Below, piece after piece: positions 4,847 through 5,773 of a stretch of DNA of 5,773 bases. The stretch is from Parachlamydiaceae bacterium (GTDB taxonomy: Bacteria; Chlamydiota; Chlamydiia; Chlamydiales; Parachlamydiaceae): the NCBI GenBank assembly GCA_030679615.1, contig JAUXSJ010000320.1:1-5773 (forward strand), given 5' to 3'. The notes beneath the pieces are model-generated. The model had not been told where the DNA came from and searched no databases. It worked only from the letters and a program-made list of their open reading frames with translations. Each line of letters starts with the position of its first letter. Position 1 is the first letter of the stretch. The position numbers were made by a program, and so were the translations under genes.

Positions 4847-5509
4847 ATGAAAAATCATCATAAAACTCTTCAACTCATTGAAATTTTTGCAAGTATCCAA
4901 GGAGAAACTCGTTTTTCTGGACTCCCGACTACTTTTATTCGACTTGCAGCTTGTAATCTAAGATGCAGTTGGTGTGATACGACTTATTCTTTTGGTAGAG
5001 GAGATACTTGGGAAATTGATGTCATTATTCAAAAAGTCATCGAAAATGGTTGCAAGTATGTTTGCATCACTGGAGGAGAACCTCTTTTACAATCAAATGT
5101 CCATCTTCTAATGAAAGAACTTTGTGATCTCGGTTATCAATTATCTATTGAAACAGGAGGCTCCCTTTCGACCGAAGCAATTGATCCTCGAGTCACAGTA
5201 ATATTAGATATTAAATGCCCTGGTAGTGGCATGCATGAAAAAAATTATTGGGCAAATCTCCCTCATTTACGACCTGATGATGAAGTGAAATTTGTGATTT
5301 CTCACGAAGAAGATTATCTTTATGCAAAAGATATTTGTTTAAAATATCAATTATTTGAAAAAGTGAATAACGTTCTTTTTTCTCCCGTCTTTAATGTTTT
5401 GCATCCTCAAAAATTAGTTGAATGGATTTTAAAAGATAAATTATCTTCCGTAAGACTGAACTTGCAACTGCATAAATTTATATGGGATCCGCTCACAAAG
5501 GGAGTGTAA
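4847..5509 (+). CDS. queE: 7-carboxy-7-deazaguanine synthase
   Basis: Radical-SAM enzyme that contracts 6-carboxy-5,6,7,8-tetrahydropterin to 7-carboxy-7-deazaguanine on the route to preQ0 and queuosine. It needs a 4Fe-4S cluster and S-adenosylmethionine. The 220-residue product is a normal QueE length. It opens with IEIFASIQGET (11-21), followed by the cluster motif C36-NLR-C40-SW-C43 in canonical CX3CX2C spacing, ITGGEPLLQ (74-82) for SAM binding, IETGGS (101-106), DIKCPGSGM (121-129) and the family's C-terminal LQLHKFIWDP (206-215). The ATG at 4847 places the conserved IEIF block at the usual distance from the N-terminus. No Shine-Dalgarno sequence precedes it: the 20 bases before are almost all A/T, unlike the other genes here. 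queC follows 7 bases after the TAA, so the two are co-transcribed. Confidence 0.95.
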   Translation: MKNHHKTLQLIEIFASIQGETRFSGLPTTFIRLAACNLRCSWCDTTYSFGRGDTWEIDVIIQKVIENGCKYVCITGGEPLLQSNVHLLMKELCDLGYQLSIETGGSLSTEAIDPRVTVILDIKCPGSGMHEKNYWANLPHLRPDDEVKFVISHEEDYLYAKDICLKYQLFEKVNNVLFSPVFNVLHPQKLVEWILKDKLSSVRLNLQLHKFIWDPLTKGV

Positions 5510-5516
5510 TCAAACG

Positions 5517-5773
5517 ATGAAAGCAATTGTACTTTTGAGTGGTGGATTGGATTCAACTGTTGTGTTAGCTATGGCTCTGGAAGAAAAAAAAGAATGTTTT
5601 GCTCTAAGTTTTGATTATGGACAAAAACATCACATAGAATTAATTTCTGCTAAAAAAATTGCTGATCACTACAAAATTCCTCATCAAATCATTAAAATTG
5701 ATCCCAATGCCTTTAAAAATTCTTCTTTAACATCAAATTTAGACGATCCTAAAAATCGGACATCAGATCAAAT
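5517..5773 (+). CDS. queC: 7-cyano-7-deazaguanine (preQ0) synthase, N-terminal part
   Basis: ATP-dependent conversion of 7-carboxy-7-deazaguanine, the QueE product, to preQ0 using ammonia. 85 codons are visible before the window ends, of a family usually about 220-230 residues. The N-terminus MKAIVLLSGGLDSTV carries the PP-loop ATP-pyrophosphatase motif SGGLDST (8-14). FDYGQKHHIEL (32-42) is the next conserved QueC block. The zinc-binding cysteines and the rest of the domain lie beyond the edge. ATG 5517 is preceded by GGGAG at 5500-5504, inside the end of queE, with a rather long 12-base gap. The 7-base spacing from queE supports one operon. Confidence 0.93.
   Translation, partial: MKAIVLLSGGLDSTVVLAMALEEKKECFALSFDYGQKHHIELISAKKIADHYKIPHQIIKIDPNAFKNSSLTSNLDDPKNRTSDQ

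Overview
The window looks like part of a low-GC chromosome of a chlamydia-related bacterium, most plausibly an environmental (Parachlamydia/Protochlamydia-like) lineage. The main reason is the malate dehydrogenase. It closely follows the chlamydial Mdh pattern as I remember it (PRGPGMER, FVVGNP.NTNC, RKNF.AM.RLDQNR, WGNHS..QVPDF, RGKSSAASAA). It sits in one operon with a citrate synthase, a gene that pathogenic Chlamydia lack but amoeba-associated relatives keep. This placement rests on motif recall, not on a search.

Layout: (1) 2-1426, plus strand: the 3' part of a large protein gene of unknown function. Its reading frame is open to the left edge, so the real start lies outside the window. 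(2) 1427-2564: an AT-rich accessory stretch. It holds one small minus-strand gene of unknown function (1805-2161) with a good ribosome binding site and a bidirectional hairpin terminator just past its end. Several other small inverted repeats lie here, and the small gene is flanked by two diverged copies of a direct repeat (1513-1574 and 2314-2375). (3) 2565-4751, minus strand: a two-gene operon, mdh then gltA, each with a strong Shine-Dalgarno sequence. (4) 4752-4846: a short divergent promoter region. (5) 4847-5773, plus strand: queE followed 7 nt later by queC, which runs off the right edge.

Function: mdh and gltA carry out consecutive TCA steps (malate to oxaloacetate, then oxaloacetate plus acetyl-CoA to citrate), so co-transcription makes metabolic sense. 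The citrate synthase is of the mitochondrial (eukaryote-like) type rather than the common hexameric GltA type. queE and queC act in turn on the route from 6-carboxytetrahydropterin to preQ0, the precursor of the tRNA base queuosine.

The most unusual part is 1427-2564. The repeated 62-nt segment seems to be the remains of a duplicated leader/5' gene end, and it brackets an orphan gene. No CRISPR, insertion sequence, rRNA or tRNA was seen. I cannot claim a new biological system from this window. The orphan gene, the diverged repeat and the HDxGH protein are the places to look.
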